Source: Argopecten irradians (lineage: Eukaryota; Mollusca; Bivalvia; Pectinida; Pectinidae). From it: 64,000 bases of DNA. The position numbers and the translations under genes are program-made. A model generated the notes under the pieces. It worked only from the letters and a program-made list of their open reading frames with translations, had not been told where the DNA came from and searched no databases. The first letter of the stretch is position 1. Each line of letters begins with the position of its first letter. The stretch lies in assembly GCF_041381155.1 (NCBI RefSeq), contig NC_091138.1, positions 20,027,255 to 20,091,254 of the forward strand. The letters are read 5' to 3'. Below, piece after piece: positions 1-12,487 of the stretch.

Positions 1-3000
1 GGACAAGGATACTGGATCTCATGACAGTTAATGAGCACAGGTTTGATCTCAAGCCACATGATCATAAACCAAGATGGTGCCAAGGTGAGCTAATTTTGTG
101 ACATTTTCCCATGAGTACCTCCTGTTGTACTCTTGTTTAGCCTTCGGCGGTGGGATGGTATGAGATCCTCAGACCACCAGGCCAGTCTTCCAATCAGTAA
201 CCACGACCACCCTGGCACCGTTCTGGTCACAAATTACACCAGCAACTGCAGCTTTCTTCACCATCAATAACTCACAGAGAATTTTTTTTATCACTTAGTA
301 AAACTGGTCAGAAATGAAGGCAACTGAAGCTGTGAGAATTAAGGAAATGTAGAGAATGGATCGTGAGAGACTAAATAAAACAATATGTGTATTCCTAACA
401 CCACAGTGGCTCGGGGAAAAAATATGCTGAATATCAGCTGTCAAACTGTTATGCTAATTAGCTCATAAATGTAAATGTCATTTCTCTTCACCTTCCAATA
501 GTTATACAAATTGTTGGCCTCAAGCTGCTAGTTTCAAGGTGGTACACAAGCCGACTCCTATTATGAACTTGTGAAAAAAATACAGCATGAGAAAATTACA
601 GCCAAACAAAAATCCACAGCAAACAAAAACAAACGTAGAGTTTATGAATTACCATTCTCATGAAGAATTATTTCGGTCAGTTGGTGTTTCCTTGCACCAT
701 AAGGTTATCTGGCTTAAGTGTCATCCATAACGTCACTCTTTGACATCAAATTGTTTCCGTATAAAGCAATACCAAAGAACTGTAATATTTCCCTATGCAT
801 TAAGTTAAGGGATTTCCTTGAATCAATGAACAATAATCAAACCACAGCTATACAAATACAGTGTTAATTTATAATTGTCCACATCTCCAAAGACGTGATA
901 CTCTTCTCTGGTTCTCCAATTGGCATGTTATTTCTACGTTATTTGACATAAAATACACTTGTGACAAAACAATAGTATATAGATAAATACTTTTCATCTT
1001 TCTTCCAATATAAACTGTGGTTCACAACTGAATTCAACTTGATTTATTGATTTTCCTCATCCATATAGGTCTCAAACATTTTACTTAGCATCGCAAACCT
1101 TGACTGCTATTTTATTAAGCTTTTCATCAGAATATGACTTTATTTCCACAAGGTGTGAGCAATGTATGTATCATATAATAACAATCAAATCATACTGTTA
1201 AGGCTACTTTTAATTTTTCTATTTATTGTTTTTTCCTGTTTCATTCTTATAAGCACAAGACTTCATTGACATTAAATTTCGTCCTATGTGTAAATATTTG
1301 TTAGGAATATATTTTACACTAACTATAATAGATATTGCCTGTGTATGTCACCAGATATAACAGTTACTAGATACACCATTCATGATAGATGTATTGAGGA
1401 TCTTTTTATTTTAGATCTGTGACAATGTAATGTCATTAATATTCCACTGCATCAATAGAAGTCGATGGAAGTCTAAACCATGCGTATGTTACAGCTGTGT
1501 GAATATCACGCCCTCAAGTCCCCTCCATCTCATTAATGACATCATAAAAATAAATTCTACAACCAGTAGTACATTACTGTTTGATTTCTGCCCTGTATTG
1601 TGAAGATTTGGCGAGGAAGCGTCCCCAAAGAGACATACTAAAGTACCATTTGTTGGTGACCTTATGAGAATGGCAATACATCACGGCAAAACATATGAGG
1701 GTTTTAAGGTAAATGCTTCATTAGGCCTTCGTAACGATAAAACTTTTTTCCTTGAGACAGTGGCAGGATAATTTGTACAGAAAAGTTATGACATTTCGCA
1801 GAACCCGATCAATATTCTAACAAAAATCTCACAAATCATGGCAGGGAAGCCGTTCTAAATCTGAAGTTAATTTGACATCTGGCAGATGTATCGTTTACCA
1901 TTGATTTAATATCAGAATGGAGAATGTAGATCAAGTCTAAGTTTGCCACCAGAAGGCCACAGTGACATTCTGAATGGAATTTTCTGTGCCAGGGTTGTGG
2001 ATATTGTAACTTTATATATATACTGCCCTCAGTTTAGGCTTACACGACATATCTGACTATACACAAGACATGAGAATTGCCATTTTCCACCAAAAAGGAC
2101 ATTCCTCATCCATACACTTGTATTCATTTCAATCCATTGTGTAATCCAGTTGATCCATGCTTGTTTCCAAATGATCTAACTTGGTAGTAAATCTACCAAG
2201 GAATCCATGTCATGTTCACTTTTAAACTCTTCACAAAATATTTTTTCAATCTTTTTTAAATTTGTTTGGCATTATATGGCTTTTAAGGAGAACAAAAGAA
2301 AAAGGGTTGACAATGATGTGATAAAATTGTTAATAAGACTAACGAAATGATAGACAAGAAACAAGAAGATGGAAAGTTAAAGTAATTTAGTGATGGAGGA
2401 ATGAAAAAGACAAACCTCGTGAAGACCATTTTCCTGTCGGTTTTTTTTCTTTAAGCAATAGGATTTTTACAGTTTTACAGTGTACGTAATCTGGTTTATT
2501 CTGATCTAATCATAAATATATATTGTGAAATATCAGTGACATTATCTGTTCTCAGTGTCTGCTGAAATATCAGTAGTGTCTTATATCACATGCAAGCACC
2601 TGTCAACAAAAAACCAGATTTTATCTTTTCAAATCTAATCAAAGCTGAACTAAACCTGGAATCTAAATGATAAAGATACGTTAGCTTTATAAACTGAAAA
2701 ACTCAAAGTAATCAAGTTATCTTTTGCGTTTGCAAAAACTTATTCAATAAACAAGTGTGGGTTTTTTTTTATTCCCTTAGTAAGATATTCAATCACTGCT
2801 AACAGTTCTTGGTAGTTTTAAGTATTTTTGAAAATTCAATTTATATGAAACATTGGTATTATCTTATAAAGTTGATGGTACTGTAACATCTGGTTCTAGC
2901 CCGCTCCACATGATTTCTAAAAACTCCAAATTTCGTATCTTATTATATATATGTTTTAATGTGAAAAGTATGGAAAAGCCAACTGATATTATAAGCTTAT

Positions 3001-3600
3001 CTTGACTTCTTTCAGGGTGTTTTTGTCAGGTTTTCCCCAAGTGGCTGAACTAGGAACAGCTATGATGCAAGATCATCAACATGGCCAACAATTCAATAAT
3101 TCTAGAGAATTCTGATATTTACAGTTTCAAATACATTAACAATTAAATGGTAATTGCCAAACACATTGGCACTGTATACTATAATATAGACTAGGAACCA
3201 GTCTAGAATATTAAAAAAAAATCACTAAAATTTGGCTTGATTATTTTTGTCTCTACTACATGCCTGATTCTAGTTTTAAACTAGGGGGAGATAATCTAGT
3301 AAAGAACTCTGCTGAGAAAGTCTTATCAACAACTTAGGGTCTGGTGGCCAGTCTAACTATAATAGAATGATCATGTTAATTATTAAGTTTTATAATTTCA
3401 TCTTATATCTTCTGTAATGAATTTGTAGCTAAAATATTTTACATTTTATCAGCTAGATGTATTGAAAAATACACTTTTATATTTACTAATTTATGCACAA
3501 AAAAAATTGTCAATAAAGTTGTAAATGGTAATGCTATCTTCTTCAAACTTTATCTATTTTAAATTAATTGCAAAACAAGTTATAAAATTTATACAAATCA
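1..3600. other. AT-rich stretch without a confident gene
   Basis: I find no exon chain here. Two short stretches near the left edge (about 45-95 on plus and 165-280 on minus) read as related peptides (INQDGAKV and ICDQNGARV), but neither has a convincing splice context. The rest is AT-rich with only short chance ORFs. If the minus-strand gene at 20,721-42,810 continues, this could be intron or lie beyond it. Confidence 0.4.
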
Positions 3601-3629
3601 CTTTCAATGACCGGATATAGTCATAAAAT

Positions 3630-3772
3630 GGGAGGAAGTGAGAGTGCCAGGATAAAACCTGAGTGATTGGGCAAGTGATCCCCGACATTTCCTTGTGGGT
3701 CCCAGGGATCGAACCTCTGCCAGCTGGTAATCAGCAAGTGGCTACTTAACCACCTGACCACCCAATGGCTAT
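3630..3772 (-). repeat. tRNA-derived SINE fragment
   Basis: On the minus strand a box A-like stretch (TGGTCAGGTGGTTAAG, near 3,750-3,765) is followed by a box B-like stretch (GGTTCGATCCCTGGGACC, near 3,698-3,715), the internal RNA polymerase III promoter layout of a tRNA. The spacing fits a tRNA head, but no clean cloverleaf forms and a non-tRNA body follows, so a SINE is the better reading. Confidence 0.6.
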
Positions 3773-3942
3773 CTTACTCATATTTGTTCTGGTAGAAAAA
3801 TGCTTGAATTATTTATACAATAAAATTTGAATAAAAGGCAATATACCCAGCACAACATTTACATTTTAAAAATCATCTCAAAAGTTTCACAGTACGTAAT
3901 TCATACTAATAGGTAATTCAGTCTAATGTTAAACTCTGTGAT

Positions 3943-3976
3943 GCTGGATATAGGCCACACCAGATATAGGCCACAC
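3943..3976. repeat. Short direct repeat, two copies
   Basis: The 14-mer GATATAGGCCACAC occurs twice, a few bases apart. It is a minor local duplication with no visible function. Confidence 0.5.
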
Positions 3977-4788
3977 ACAATCTAACAAGATATTTTTTCT
4001 TGAACTCCTTTAATTCCTAGTTAAATAGCTTGAAGAAGATAAGACAACTGATGTAACACTAGTGTATATACCATCTAAGGAAAAGGATTTAAAACCTTAG
4101 AACAGACTTACGAATCAAAGAAATGTGTTGAGGAGCAGTGAGAGAAACGTAATTCCTTGTCTAGCTTTACAACACCTAGCAAAGAGGTACTTAACGCATA
4201 CACTAACTCACCGGAAAAATTACTAAAAGTGACACACATTCAAAAATGTTCATCTTCTAGTAAAAAATAATATTAAAACCTAAATGTTTACAACTTCTGT
4301 AATTCAATAACATCTTGATTTACTTTTTTTTTGTATTCATGTGGACATTAAGTCTTAATAATGATTATCTCTTCGCCAGCATCGATGGAGTGTATTAAGC
4401 TACATTTCACTATCTGAAAATATAAATATTGGTTTTTTTCAGATTTGCCTTTCAATACTGCAAATGATATAGATAAAAAAGATTTATTTCTTTTTTAATT
4501 TCATTAAACAAAACAAATCAGACATTAAGTCTTAGCCATTCAACATCACCAATATACCAGTATTAGCTTTTCACTATTAAGCTTTTCACTATATGAAATA
4601 TAACTAGCTGATAATATACTGTAACTATTTTTTTCAAAGATTTGTCTTTTAATACTGCAAATGATATACAGGTTAATCAAAATGATTCATTTCTTTTTCA
4701 TTTCCATTAAACAATTCAAACTCAACATATAAAGACAATTTAAAAATAAAGTAACAAAATGTCACTTTATAAACAATAAAGACCATAC

Positions 4789-5001
4789 AGAGTATTTGCT
4801 TCACTGTTTGTCTATATGCAGCTGTACTGACAATGGTATCCAAAACATCCACTAAGATGTCTATGTACATAATTATATCAAATAGTCTAAAGACAATCTC
4901 CAAAACTACAACCTGTTCCTCAGCTGGAGATATCATACACAAAACCATTTCAAAGATGGCAATGCTGAAAATATTGACTGCCTTCAGATAGAGCTGGTTA
5001 T
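4789..5001 (-). other. Candidate orphan exon, hydrophobic helical peptide
   Basis: A 116-codon minus-strand ORF (4,673-5,023) contains a segment bounded by a plausible acceptor (TTTTTGTACAG at 5,002) and donor (CTCT|GTATGG at 4,788). The enclosed 71 codons give alternating hydrophobic and acidic residues (for example FEMVLCMISPAEEQ and RLFDIIMYIDILVDVLD) with codon use less AT-biased than the surroundings. I do not recognise a family. Its start phase does not fit directly onto the last exon found of the minus-strand gene at 20,721-42,810, so an intermediate exon would be needed if it belonged there. A chance ORF in AT-rich DNA remains quite possible. Confidence 0.25.
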
Positions 5002-5023
5002 CTGTACAAAAACTATCATACAA

Positions 5024-7255
5024 GTGATAATATATCTAAATCATACTGGCTGGTTACCTTGGGCATAAAACATTACAGATAAAAGAGGATAAAATCTGCA
5101 TCATCAATAGCTACTCCGTCAAACAAAGCATATCCTGTCTTTAAAATATTTTTTATTTTATTGTTTTGTTTTACAATGGGTAGGGAAAAATAGGCAAATA
5201 AACTACTCCATATATGCTGGTAATATGTCTTTTTTTTCCATTTTTTTTTTTTAAATAGCAAAAAACGTTTTGTCGTCTCTAAGTATGGAAGCTTAAAAGA
5301 TCATGCTGTCAAATAAATCAACAACAAAAATGCCTACTGCTCTAGAATATTCTAAATCTAATCGTAATAATTATTGCTAGAAGGTTTTCTGTTACTGAAA
5401 TTTCATGTCAATTTAATTGGAAAATTAAAATACGCCAGTTTTGGAAGATGAAAAAAGCGATATTCCTTATCATTACATAAATGCCTTCTAAACATTTGCC
5501 CCAGGCAAAAAGATAAGGCCAAATTATTCAAGGTCAAACATATGCTTTAGCATAACTAGTTGTCAATCTAATGCTGAAACAAAAAACAAGACATGCTTTC
5601 ATTCACTGTTGTAATCATTTTAACAACACAAACAGGAAGCAGTCTGTCTATCCTATGTTTTTGATAAATGCTCGTCCATCACTAAGGGAGAGTTGATGAG
5701 ATAAGAACGACAGACTGCCGAAGGGACATATTTGAAAGGTAACTGCAAGCGCCAGTTTTGATGTGGTGAAGATGAAATTGAACCTCTTCAGAAAGGCTTA
5801 AAATTATTTTTTAAAAGAAATCATACATGGAATTATCTTTTCTTCTGACAGTCAAAAAGTCTGCAATCAGCAAATCCACTAAAGATATTCATCTGCAATG
5901 TTAAAAGATATGGTTAGGAGTCAGCGGAAACTTCATCCAAACATTGTGGTGTTTATATTGTGATAAGAAAGCAACAAACCTGAGCTGGATGTAATGAGAA
6001 ATGAATGTTTTGTCTATAGACTTTGACACAGTGGTAGCAAGGAAGAGTTGTTGTTGTCAAACTGCATTTGGAATTCTGTTTACATAAGCAATTTGTTGTA
6101 TATTTATTATAGGACTCAAACTGATGTGCAGCAACAGTAAATAGCAACATGCTTACAACAGGCCTTAAGGATGCTCAAAAGAAATGTCACAAATATAAGT
6201 GAGCACACAAACTGAAAACTGCTCTCCTTCCATAATCCTGTCAGACAATCACCACATTCCATATATATCTTTCAGGACAAGGAGTTAAGTGAAATGATTT
6301 GAATGTCCCGAAACAATATGATCTGAAAATGAGTCCTTAATCTTCACAATTCACTTCAGTTGTTAAGTGGCAGTGTTAACTTCTGTTCGGAAAATCAGGC
6401 CATGTCTAAGACAATGCAGTGACAATTGTAATTGTCAGGATACAAAAGGATTGAACTATTGGAGCAAATCGAACCTGTATTAGAACTTTTAAAAAGATCC
6501 CTGATATATATCGGAGTTACAACAAAGACTGTAAGGTCTCCGGGTACCCAGGCTTATCTGTGTAAATGTAAATGAACGTGACAATAGCACTTGTGGGGAT
6601 ACAGTTCTATTTGTTACCCGAGATATTCCTTCATCACTTTAAACCATGATATTCTTATTTTTTCTACAAATTTTAGCTATGGCTGTCATTGAATGAAATA
6701 TTGAATAAGTAGATGGTTTTTATACCAACAAGGAGAGAAAATCTAAGCCTCTATGAGCACGGAGGCTGTCCTCAGCAGAATATTATCCCTAATAAACACC
6801 TGTACACCTAATTATGTTCCCCCTACCTGCTAACACCTGTCAATCAAAGTGACATTTCCTGTTCCAAATCTCAGGTATAATCCCATATCAAACTTCCTCC
6901 ACACACAAAAACTGAATTAATCTACCCTAATTTATTTATTTTAGCACTTAAGACTACAATCAGAGATAAAGATCTCCTTGTTGCTTTTCCTTGGGGAGGG
7001 TGAGTCAAGCTAAACTCCTTCTCCTTTCAATGATGTCACAGTATACCTAGTGATATTTTTGTCAGCTCCATGCTGAAAGCTTCAGCCTATTCATTCCCTG
7101 GAAATTGTATCCCAACTCTCCTTTTTTCTCACCACACAGAGAGGCGGTGACAGGGCAGTATGGCACAGTGTAACTATGAAACCTGTTACAAATATTTCTC
7201 TGTCATTTTCTTACATCCTGTCAGGTATAGTCAGAGTTCCAAAAATTCTAAATAT
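5024..7255. other. Stretch without a supported gene
   Basis: AT-rich DNA with chance ORFs of at most 65 codons on either strand. I see no splice-linked coding segments and no repeat that I can name. Confidence 0.4.
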
Positions 7256-7610
7256 CAATGTCCTAATTTTGACATTACCCTTGAAGTCTGTGATTTTTTA
7301 AATTTCTGTCTAATATGGCCATCCAGTATTCAGACATTCTGTTCTGGGTATATTAACTTCTTGTCTAATCTGACACCTGAGTGTTTTAACATTAATATTA
7401 ATTTGACCTCTGGGTATTTGGATGCTGAGTTTAAAGCAACCTGAGTACTCTACGACATTATACTGTCTAATCTGACCACTGATTATACTGATGTCCAGTT
7501 GTCTATTTTGACCCCTGAGTATTTTGACCCCTGCTTAATCTATAATCCTTTCTTAACAGACACCTGGATGACATTTGAAATGTTGTCTCATCCGATACTT
7601 GACTACTCAA
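7255..7610. repeat. Degenerate tandem repeat, units of about 35 bp
   Basis: The consensus is roughly TGTCTAATCTGACACCTGAG followed by TATTTTGACATTCTG, repeated seven or more times with much divergence. The plus-strand ORF at 7,160-7,444 is produced largely by this periodicity and should not be read as a gene. Confidence 0.5.
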
Positions 7611-8789
7611 ACACTGTTAATTCCAATCTTGAGGATTCACATACACTGCATCATATGCATTACTTTAAAACATATTGAAAAAGTTGTTATAATCTATAAC
7701 TCTGTCTGAGATACATAAACCTTGCCTTGGAAAAATATATTCCATATCCATCATCCATACCTTATTGAGGACAAAACTCTAATTTTATCCTGTCACTGAT
7801 TGTCATCAGAATCTTGATTGAAGGATGGACTTGGCTACAGCAATGACAAGCCTTTGATGTATAATACTGATTAGATACTGCAGGCCCTGGCTTCGTAGCT
7901 CACCTAAATATTTGACCCCATCTAGATCTTCATCTTCACTCACTCACTTAGAAATGCCAGACACAAATTATCATAAAGTGTTAAGTATAATTAAAATGTC
8001 TATATGAAGAAACTCAGAAGATCAAAAGCAAATTCCAGTCCATCAATTAAAAATTTCTCGGCATTTCTCAATTTCTTAAGAATCTCAATATCAATGTATT
8101 TTAATTGCTTCTCCAAGACGTTCTACAAATTAAGTCACCTTTTATTTCTCCTTTAGCACCGTAGACTTCTGCACCAAAGCCATTCAAATCTACAACTTGT
8201 GATGTTTACTATTAGTATATCAGCCAGTAGCACCCAGATCAGCAGTGCACGTTCTGTCATGTTGCAGAAACATTACTTGTGAATACTTAATTTTTTCTGA
8301 CAGATAAAAATGAATTTCACTTCCAATTTTCTTGATGTTGACTCTACAGCATTACATAGGTGATGAAATGAGTCTAAGAACAGTATAATTGATATCAGCT
8401 GGCATGATTGATATCAGTGATTAATATATTCCAATGCAAACTGCCATTAATCATCAATCATCAAGCTTCTTATTGATCTTAACAGAGGAAGTAGGGACTT
8501 TTTTGTACTAGACACACGTTTGCCTGATGATAAAACATCTTGGAGATGAATGTCAAACACAAATAGACAAACTTTATACTAAAGCAGAAAAATTGAAGTA
8601 TTACTTATTAATGTACAGTTTTAGGTATTTTAATGAACCTCAAAATACAAATATGAATGCATGCATGTGCATGACCAGATATGTATTTATTGCAATTTTG
8701 AGTTTAATTGCCAGGCATCAGCTGATCATCAAATATGGACTTATCAACAGCCCTTATTACCATGCAGGCATAAACTTATTAGATATGGG
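7611..8789. other. Stretch without a supported gene
   Basis: I see only short ORFs and no repeats of note until the SINE that begins near 8,790. Confidence 0.4.
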
Positions 8790-9008
8790 CAGCAGAGGGC
8801 AATTTGTTCCGATGTCCAGTTGTATTACGGTACCAGAAACCCTCCACCTCTAGGTTTCGAATTTGAATCCCATGTAGGGCAGCTGCCAGGTATGAACCGT
8901 AGGTCACTGGTTTTTCTCCAGGTACTTTGGGTTTCTTCCACCTCATAAACCTGGCACATCCTTCAATGATCTTCAATGTTATTAGGATGTTAAATCAATA
9001 GGAAAGCA
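8790..9008 (+). repeat. Molluscan-type SINE with conserved core
   Basis: The segment holds a core (near CCATGTAGGGCAGCTGCCAG, then GGTTTTTCTCCAGGTACT) and a 3' tail (CCTGGCACATCCTTCAATGA, then a GTTAAATCAATA end). I recognise this arrangement from repeats common in mollusc genomes; the name of the family is not certain. A second fragment of the same 3' tail lies at 59,905-60,000. The overlapping ORFs of 65-108 codons are shadows of the repeat. Confidence 0.55.
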
Positions 9009-10370
9009 CTAGATTACCAGATATGATTATTATGTCTTTGTAGTAATTACATTAATTACTGGACTTGTTTAATACCTGACATTGTTATTTTCATAACTTA
9101 ATAAAAGGCTGAGATTTCTTACTGCACATTGACATTTTGCAAATCATCATTCACAGTACCATAAAATGAATGCCTTCTATACCCACAATTTCTCACATGG
9201 ATGCACTGTAAAGATCTCCCGCTGCAGGATCAAAGTTCACATCACCCACAGGCATTTTAAACATCGATAAATTTTAAATGGATGTTCACAATTGTACAAA
9301 AGGACAGTTTCAGAAGATTTTAACAGGTTTACTCAATACTGTAGGGACATCACTCTTCAAAAATTTGAAATATTTTCACAATTTCATTTTTTTTTTCTTC
9401 TAAACTTTAAAAAGCACTAACCAATTTTAACAAGTGAAAAGCATTCCAATTTCTAAGTGCAAGAGGCTCCAATAAAAATGTGCAAACAAAGCACGTTTTA
9501 ATAATTTAAAAAAAAAAATTTTGCCACCATTACTTAATTTGAATCCGAAACCTGCATTTCTCGGAATTCATCAGAGCAAATACCATCCATTATTAACTAT
9601 GGGATAACAATTCCATTATTGATTTTCATCATCCATACTAATTACTGAACCAATTAGCAACATAATTCAGCACAAAGAATTAGATAATTAAAATCATTTC
9701 ACGATCCATAATTTGACAGCATTATTTTGCATAACAAAAGGATTTACAAATTTATTTTCTTTATTTAATTCTCTCTTATCTATAATCAAAATCTTTTATT
9801 ACATTTGAAAAACCATCGGTGTATCAAACATGTTTTAAGATGTTGCATTAAAATCAATATTGAACACATAACATGTAGCTACAAAGATTTAAAAGCTAAT
9901 GTAATATCCCTTTGAAGGTCATGATAATCGTCAACTTCTACAAATGAGCTTCATTTTCATCCTTCAGTCATTGTTAGTCTGCAGTTTCAGTACAAATAAG
10001 AAAATAAATGACACTTTCCCAAAAAATTTCAAACTATACAATGGCATCCATAAAGTTTGCACTACCATGGAAATTCTGATGGCATCACCTCTATGTAAAA
10101 GTTACCATTTATCCCTGAAATTCCTTCCAGCCTGAGATATCAGATGAAATTTGGAATGTTCATTTGATAGGTTGAATAGAAAAATGTTAATAACAAGGAG
10201 CCAAAAAGCATGGCATTATCCCCCGCGCCCTGCAGTTGGAATAAAACCCAAATACATCAAAGTCAAAGCAACAATTTTTTAAGTATAACTTTAAATGTAT
10301 GCAAGTATTGTAAAACTGTAAAAAAATAATAGCAGGTTACAAGAAGAAACTGCATGCTAACAGAAAAAAC
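9009..10370. other. Stretch without a supported gene
   Basis: AT-rich, with homopolymer runs and chance ORFs only. Confidence 0.4.
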
Positions 10371-10374
10371 AAAA

Positions 10375-10850
10375 ACTAACATGGAAGGTCCGCAATAGCA
10401 AAAGGTACAACTAGGGCACTTGTCTGAGTTGTGTTGATATAGTCCGGAAACAAAAGGGAACATTAATTAGGAATTTTTGACAAAGTATTTCCATGGTAAC
10501 AGAAAACATTCCGAAAATGGAAGGTCAGCAATTGCAAAAGGCACAACTAGGGCATTTGTTTGATGTATACAGAAAGTTTCAAGAAGCAGCGTTGAACGGT
10601 TTTGGAGTTAGAGTCCAGAAACAAAAAGAAACTGTAATTTGGTATTTTTGACTAAGTTTCCATGGTAACAGAAAAAATTCCCAAAGTGGAAGGTCCAAAA
10701 AAGCAAAAGCACAACTAGTGCACTTGTCTGATACATTCTGAAAGTTTCATGGAGCTGCTTTAAATGCTTTTGGACTTATAACCCGGAAAAGGATCTCGGA
10801 AGGATGGATGGAGCCCAAATCAATTTCCCTTGCAAACACATTTTTTCCTT
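10375..10850. repeat. Three diverged copies of a ~170-bp module
   Basis: The motif CCATGGTAACAGAAA followed by TGGAAGGTC, then GCAAAAGGCACAACTAGGGC and CAGAAAGTTTCA, recurs with a period close to 170 bp (CCATGGTAAC at about 10,491 and again at about 10,660; the first unit is partial). The end (GGAAGGATGGATGGA) resembles the terminus of a repeat that I associate with bivalve genomes. No coding potential is apparent. Confidence 0.6.
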
Positions 10851-12487
10851 TGAAAAAAAGGAAGAAAAATCAAATACCGGGTTAAACATTTCAAAATAAA
10901 GCAGAGAGCTTGCGAAGCAAAAGAGGACAACACCATTTTTCAAATTCAATTTAGCCTACGTATGAAGTCAAAATATTTGCATTCTTTAAATGTTTTCATT
11001 AAGAAATACATGTTGGTGCTAAAATATTTTATTTATTTCCTCTCTATAATACCGACATGTTGCTATGGCTACATTTGACTTATTATCTAAAGAGATGGGA
11101 GACTTGGTGTTATTTTGTTATAACCTACATAAATCTACAGATCCCTTATTTCAGATGGTGAGCCATGCTTTAACAAGGTTTCTGTGTATGACCAGAGAAC
11201 ATGGCCCAACACAAGCTTCTGTCTGAGCTGGTATATCAATATTCCTCATATGTTCCCTGTCACCGTCTCACTTCCTACAAGGGCAGGGTCAATCTAACAG
11301 CTTCCTAAGTAACCAGGCATGTCTGTATCTGCCCACCGAAACAATCCCCTACACATATAAACTTTACTAAACATTGTTCTAACACTGTATTTTTTAAATG
11401 CACCATTCATCAAGTTTACTCACAGCTAGCTGACATCTGCAACATCGCAGGGGTCAAAAGGTTAAATGTTTGTACCTCTCAATCCAAACTTACAAAAACA
11501 TCATTATCGTTTTCAGATAAAACCACTTCACCGTTAACTTATCATTATAGCATACATATTTTTTAAGGCTCAGGATATAAACATTCAATGTACCTGAATT
11601 TTATCTGTCCTTCTTAATTTTTCTTTCTTTTTTATTTTTTTTTTTGCAAACAAAATGACTGGGTCAAAATTAGAAAACTAGGTTATAAGCCCTCCACAGA
11701 ATAAAGGCAAATCCCTATGCCCCCAGACAAAAGAGAACAGGATGCTATAGGACAGCCTATGTACAATCTGACAGATATGCGAGCAACACTATTTGCCTGC
11801 CATTTCATTGGGTCATCAGATTTAGTTTCATACTTTGGAATAATATTTATTACATTTTAATTTGTTTCCAAATTAGTGATTCATAATCTGTCTATAATGT
11901 TCAATGAGACATCTTGTTGACAAAATGATGAGCTGCTACTATCTAATTTTATTTACTGTTATAATCTTACATTGAAGAATATGTTATTATCCCAAGGTTT
12001 GAAGTATGTTGTATTCTGCAGAAATGTCTTTTTCTCAATAGCTTAATAAAACAGTTACACATTATCATTATGAACAAAGAAAGAATTAAACGAAAAAACA
12101 TAACATAAATGTTCCAGTGAGAAGTTACAAGTATATATCAAACACTAAAGTAACCCTGTCAATGTTGTGACAATGAAGACATTTGCCCTTGACAAGGTCA
12201 ATTGGCTTCCGTGATCGACTGAGGAATGTATACCAGAGGAGAATGATTCTGCCAGACAATTGGTTGTATAAGTGTTGGTTTAGCCTCTCCATCAACCCTG
12301 TACCTGCCCCATCACAGTCCTACAAACGATTTCTATTGTTGATGTAACAAGCTTTTAGTGGCATTCTCCCACAAATTCTCACCACATGCTGATTGTTTAT
12401 AGATGCTGTAAAAACAGAAAAGGAACAAACTGAGAGGCATGTCTGACAGATATATTTGTTGATATACAAGTTCCAGGTTAAAATCAT
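10851..12487. other. Stretch without a supported gene
   Basis: AT-rich sequence leading up to the minisatellite; no exon-like or repeat structure that I can support. Confidence 0.4.

Noticed and set aside
1-290. Exons of a small LAMTOR5-like protein on either strand
   Set aside because: The phrases ICDQNGARV and INQDGAKV recall that family's first strand, but the frames stop soon after and the rest of the protein is absent; the resemblance is too short.
7160-7444. 94-codon plus-strand ORF
   Set aside because: It coincides with a degenerate 35-bp tandem repeat and has no recognisable domain.
8527-8976. Three overlapping ORFs of 65-108 codons
   Set aside because: They overlap a SINE on both strands and reflect the repeat sequence.
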